From JBCDIQ01 sp039024295 (GTDB lineage Bacteria > Bacteroidota > Bacteroidia > J057), in NCBI GenBank assembly GCA_039024295.1, contig JBCDIQ010000292.1:1-7794 (forward strand): a DNA stretch of 7,794 nucleotides, given 5' to 3'. Shown piece by piece: positions 6,364 to 7,794 of the stretch (positions within the stretch are counted from its first letter, which is position 1; the number at the start of each line of letters is the position of its first letter). The notes beneath the pieces were generated by a model. The model searched no databases. It had not been told where the DNA came from and saw only the letters and a list, made by a program, of their open reading frames with translations. A program made the translations under genes and the position numbers.

Positions 6364-6383
6364 GCCTGCATTCCATAAAAGAG

Positions 6384-6411
6384 AAATGGGCGACTTGTGG
6401 GTCGCCCATTT
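6384..6411. terminator. Hairpin terminator after kbl, possibly bidirectional
   Basis: AAATGGGCGAC (6384-6394), loop TTGTGG, GTCGCCCATTT (6401-6411) is a perfect 11-bp stem starting 20 bases after the kbl stop codon. The T tail on the plus strand is short (ATTT within the stem end). On the minus strand it is followed by CTCTTTTATGG. It sits between convergent genes and could stop transcription from either side. Confidence 0.7.
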
Positions 6412-6447
6412 GCATATAAAAAAGAGGGAGATGAAATACAAGAGAGG

Positions 6448-6538
6448 CAGTTGTCAGTTTACAGTTTTCAGCTCTCAGTAAGGTAATGAATCCTGTATTT
6501 CAAAAAACTGAGAACTATTAACCGATCACTGATGACCT
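6448..6538. repeat. Heptamer-phased inverted array
   Basis: Five consecutive 7-base units each begin with CAG (starts at 6448, 6455, 6462, 6469 and 6476; the third is CAGTTTT). After a 21-base spacer come five 7-base units ending in ACTG, ACTA, ACCG, ACTG and ACCT (starts at 6504, 6511, 6518, 6525 and 6532; the first is AAAACTG, the exact reverse complement of CAGTTTT). The two 35-base arms are thus complementary in kind and in phase. The array lies between the kbl terminator and the stop codon of the TonB receptor gene. Function is unknown. Confidence 0.65.
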
Positions 6539-6552
6539 AACCGTCCCTACCG

Positions 6553-7794
6553 TCAAAATTGTATTCGATACAAAATGTCCGGGAAGAATCCTCGCTGAAA
6601 TACAGTGTTGATCTCGTCTGTGACCTCATTGTACCGACGAAGGAACACATTCTGACGGTTGGTGACATTCTGGAGGTCGATGTAAAACTGCTGGGAGAAC
6701 TTCTTATTCTTGCTGTTGAGCAAGAAGCCAAACTTGGTGTCCAATCGGAAGTAAGCGGGGTTGCGTTCTGAAAAGGCATTTGCCTCATCCAGCACCTCGC
6801 GTCCGGCATTTGCACGAGTGGCTTCCAGGTCAATGGGGGTGTAGAACCTGCCCCCTGCATTTGTCAATTTCATGTCAAAGGTCAGGACGCGTCTCCCGTC
6901 TGGATCCAGCTTGAATTCTTTCCCTGCAAGGACATTCACCACATAGGTATTGTTGAAGCCTGTGTTCCGTTCGATCCCATCGCTACCTTCATAAGTTGAC
7001 TCGTACAGGGAGGCCGTGATCAAGCCATAGTAGCCTTGGCTGAAGAATTTTTCCAGGGTTAATTCCACCCCATAGTTGGTGCCGATGCCCTCGTTTACCA
7101 GAGAACCGCGTTCGGGAAATACAAAGTCAGAGCCTGCATTCAAGACAGAAAAACTGGTAGGTTGCTGTTCCACTGGCACATTGTTAATTAGCTGGTAATA
7201 GGTTTCTACCTTGACGCGCCACTGGGATGATGGAAGCCAGTCATATCCCACCACAAATTGGTTGCTTTGAGAGAAGTCTAGGTTTTGGTTGGTAGGAATA
7301 GAAACCCCCGGTTCGATATTTTCCCGGAAAAATAAGATCGGCAAGGGCTGCATTTGGTTGTGTAACCCGTAAGCAGCACTGAGCTTATGCTTAGGGTGCA
7401 CTTGCCAGCTTACCGCCAAGCGAGGTTCAACCGCATAGGTTTCATTGAAATCCAGGTACTGCCCATGGAGACCAGCATTGATCGTAACTTTCTCATTTAG
7501 CCTGTATTTGGAATGAACATAACCCTGAAAAAGGCCAAGTCCATCGTTTACATTCGTAACAGTAACCCAATCTGGTAGTCCGTCACCATCTAAATCTGGT
7601 CGGTTGTCACGATCTCGGGTGTCAAGTTGCACGTTGAAGTATTCGGCTGTCACCCCTGCCCTGACAGTAAGGCGTGAACTGAATTTTTTATTAACAAATG
7701 AGTTGATGGCATAGGTATTTGTAGCATTCTCCGCTTCTGTTGCCCGGAATGAATCTCCATTATCCAGGTAATTGTCTTGGTCAAAATCATTTTG
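6553..7794 (-). CDS. TonB-dependent outer-membrane receptor, C-terminal barrel (5' end missing)
   Basis: The frame is open from the right edge to a TGA at 6553, giving 413 residues; the signal peptide, any carboxypeptidase-regulatory-like domain and the plug lie outside the window. TonB-dependent receptors import siderophores, vitamins or glycans through the outer membrane using TonB-ExbBD energy; the substrate cannot be told. Barrel evidence is the alternating strand and loop pattern, segments typical of Bacteroidota receptors (EPRLAVSWQVHPKHKLSAAYG, NYGVELTLEKFF, YGLITASLYESTYEG, FYIDLQNVTNRQN), and the C-terminal YRIQF ending in the aromatic residue recognised by the Bam machinery. Two loops are rich in Asp and Gly and look calcium-binding-like: DFDQDNYLDNGD (3-14 of the visible part) and DLDGDGLPD (67-75). 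A GTG at 7653 lies inside the frame and is not the true start, because coding continues beyond it. The gene is convergent with kbl. Confidence 0.92.
   Translation of the reverse strand, partial: QNDFDQDNYLDNGDSFRATEAENATNTYAINSFVNKKFSSRLTVRAGVTAEYFNVQLDTRDRDNRPDLDGDGLPDWVTVTNVNDGLGLFQGYVHSKYRLNEKVTINAGLHGQYLDFNETYAVEPRLAVSWQVHPKHKLSAAYGLHNQMQPLPILFFRENIEPGVSIPTNQNLDFSQSNQFVVGYDWLPSSQWRVKVETYYQLINNVPVEQQPTSFSVLNAGSDFVFPERGSLVNEGIGTNYGVELTLEKFFSQGYYGLITASLYESTYEGSDGIERNTGFNNTYVVNVLAGKEFKLDPDGRRVLTFDMKLTNAGGRFYTPIDLEATRANAGREVLDEANAFSERNPAYFRLDTKFGFLLNSKNKKFSQQFYIDLQNVTNRQNVFLRRYNEVTDEINTVFQRGFFPDILYRIQF

Noticed and set aside
6448..6538. Heptamer array as a CRISPR
   Set aside because: The units are only 7 bases, contiguous and inverted between arms; there are no unique spacers of CRISPR length and no cas genes.
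6559..6771. 70-residue plus-strand open frame over the end of the TonB receptor gene
   Set aside because: It is antisense to the conserved C-terminal barrel and has no supporting signals.
6553..7653. TonB receptor as a 366-residue gene starting with GTG at 7653
   Set aside because: The same frame is open with barrel-like coding sequence up to the window edge, so the gene simply enters from outside.

Overview
The window looks like chromosomal DNA of a Bacteroidota bacterium, probably a Cytophagales-type marine or soil organism. The evidence is a secreted protein with a type IX secretion (T9SS) C-terminal sorting domain, the C-terminal barrel of a TonB-dependent outer-membrane receptor, a DUF4174 periplasmic protein, promoter-like TAnnTTTG boxes, and mostly weak or absent Shine-Dalgarno sequences. 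This placement comes from family knowledge and motif reading, not from a database search.

Left part (1-1480): two minus-strand genes lie 9 bases apart and probably form an operon. The first encodes a small secreted DUF4174 protein. The second encodes an unrecognised membrane-anchored protein with an EF-hand-like loop, and it runs off the left edge. Upstream is a gene-free stretch of almost 700 bases. It holds a cluster of related palindromes (990-1190), each with a conserved-looking tail, inside a pair of perfect 12-bp inverted repeats (841-852 and 1291-1302). It resembles a REP-like or non-autonomous mobile element.

Middle part (1411-3540): rpsT (ribosomal protein bS20) is read leftward, with a clear promoter and terminator. 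It is divergent, across 68 bases, from a complete DinF-type MATE transporter gene. A 423-base gene-free stretch with short direct and inverted repeats follows.

Right part (3541-7794): a 469-residue T9SS cargo protein is read leftward and contains what looks like two tandem copies of an uncharacterised domain. It is divergent from kbl (2-amino-3-ketobutyrate CoA ligase, threonine catabolism). kbl is followed by a strong hairpin terminator and then an unusual heptamer-phased inverted array (6448-6538). It is convergent with the TonB-dependent receptor gene, which runs off the right edge with its N-terminal part missing.

The genes do not form one obvious pathway. They look like housekeeping and envelope genes separated by repeat-bearing intergenic DNA. 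No defence system, CRISPR array, tRNA, rRNA or intact transposase is visible. The most unusual content is the two structured intergenic elements and the duplicated domain of the T9SS cargo.
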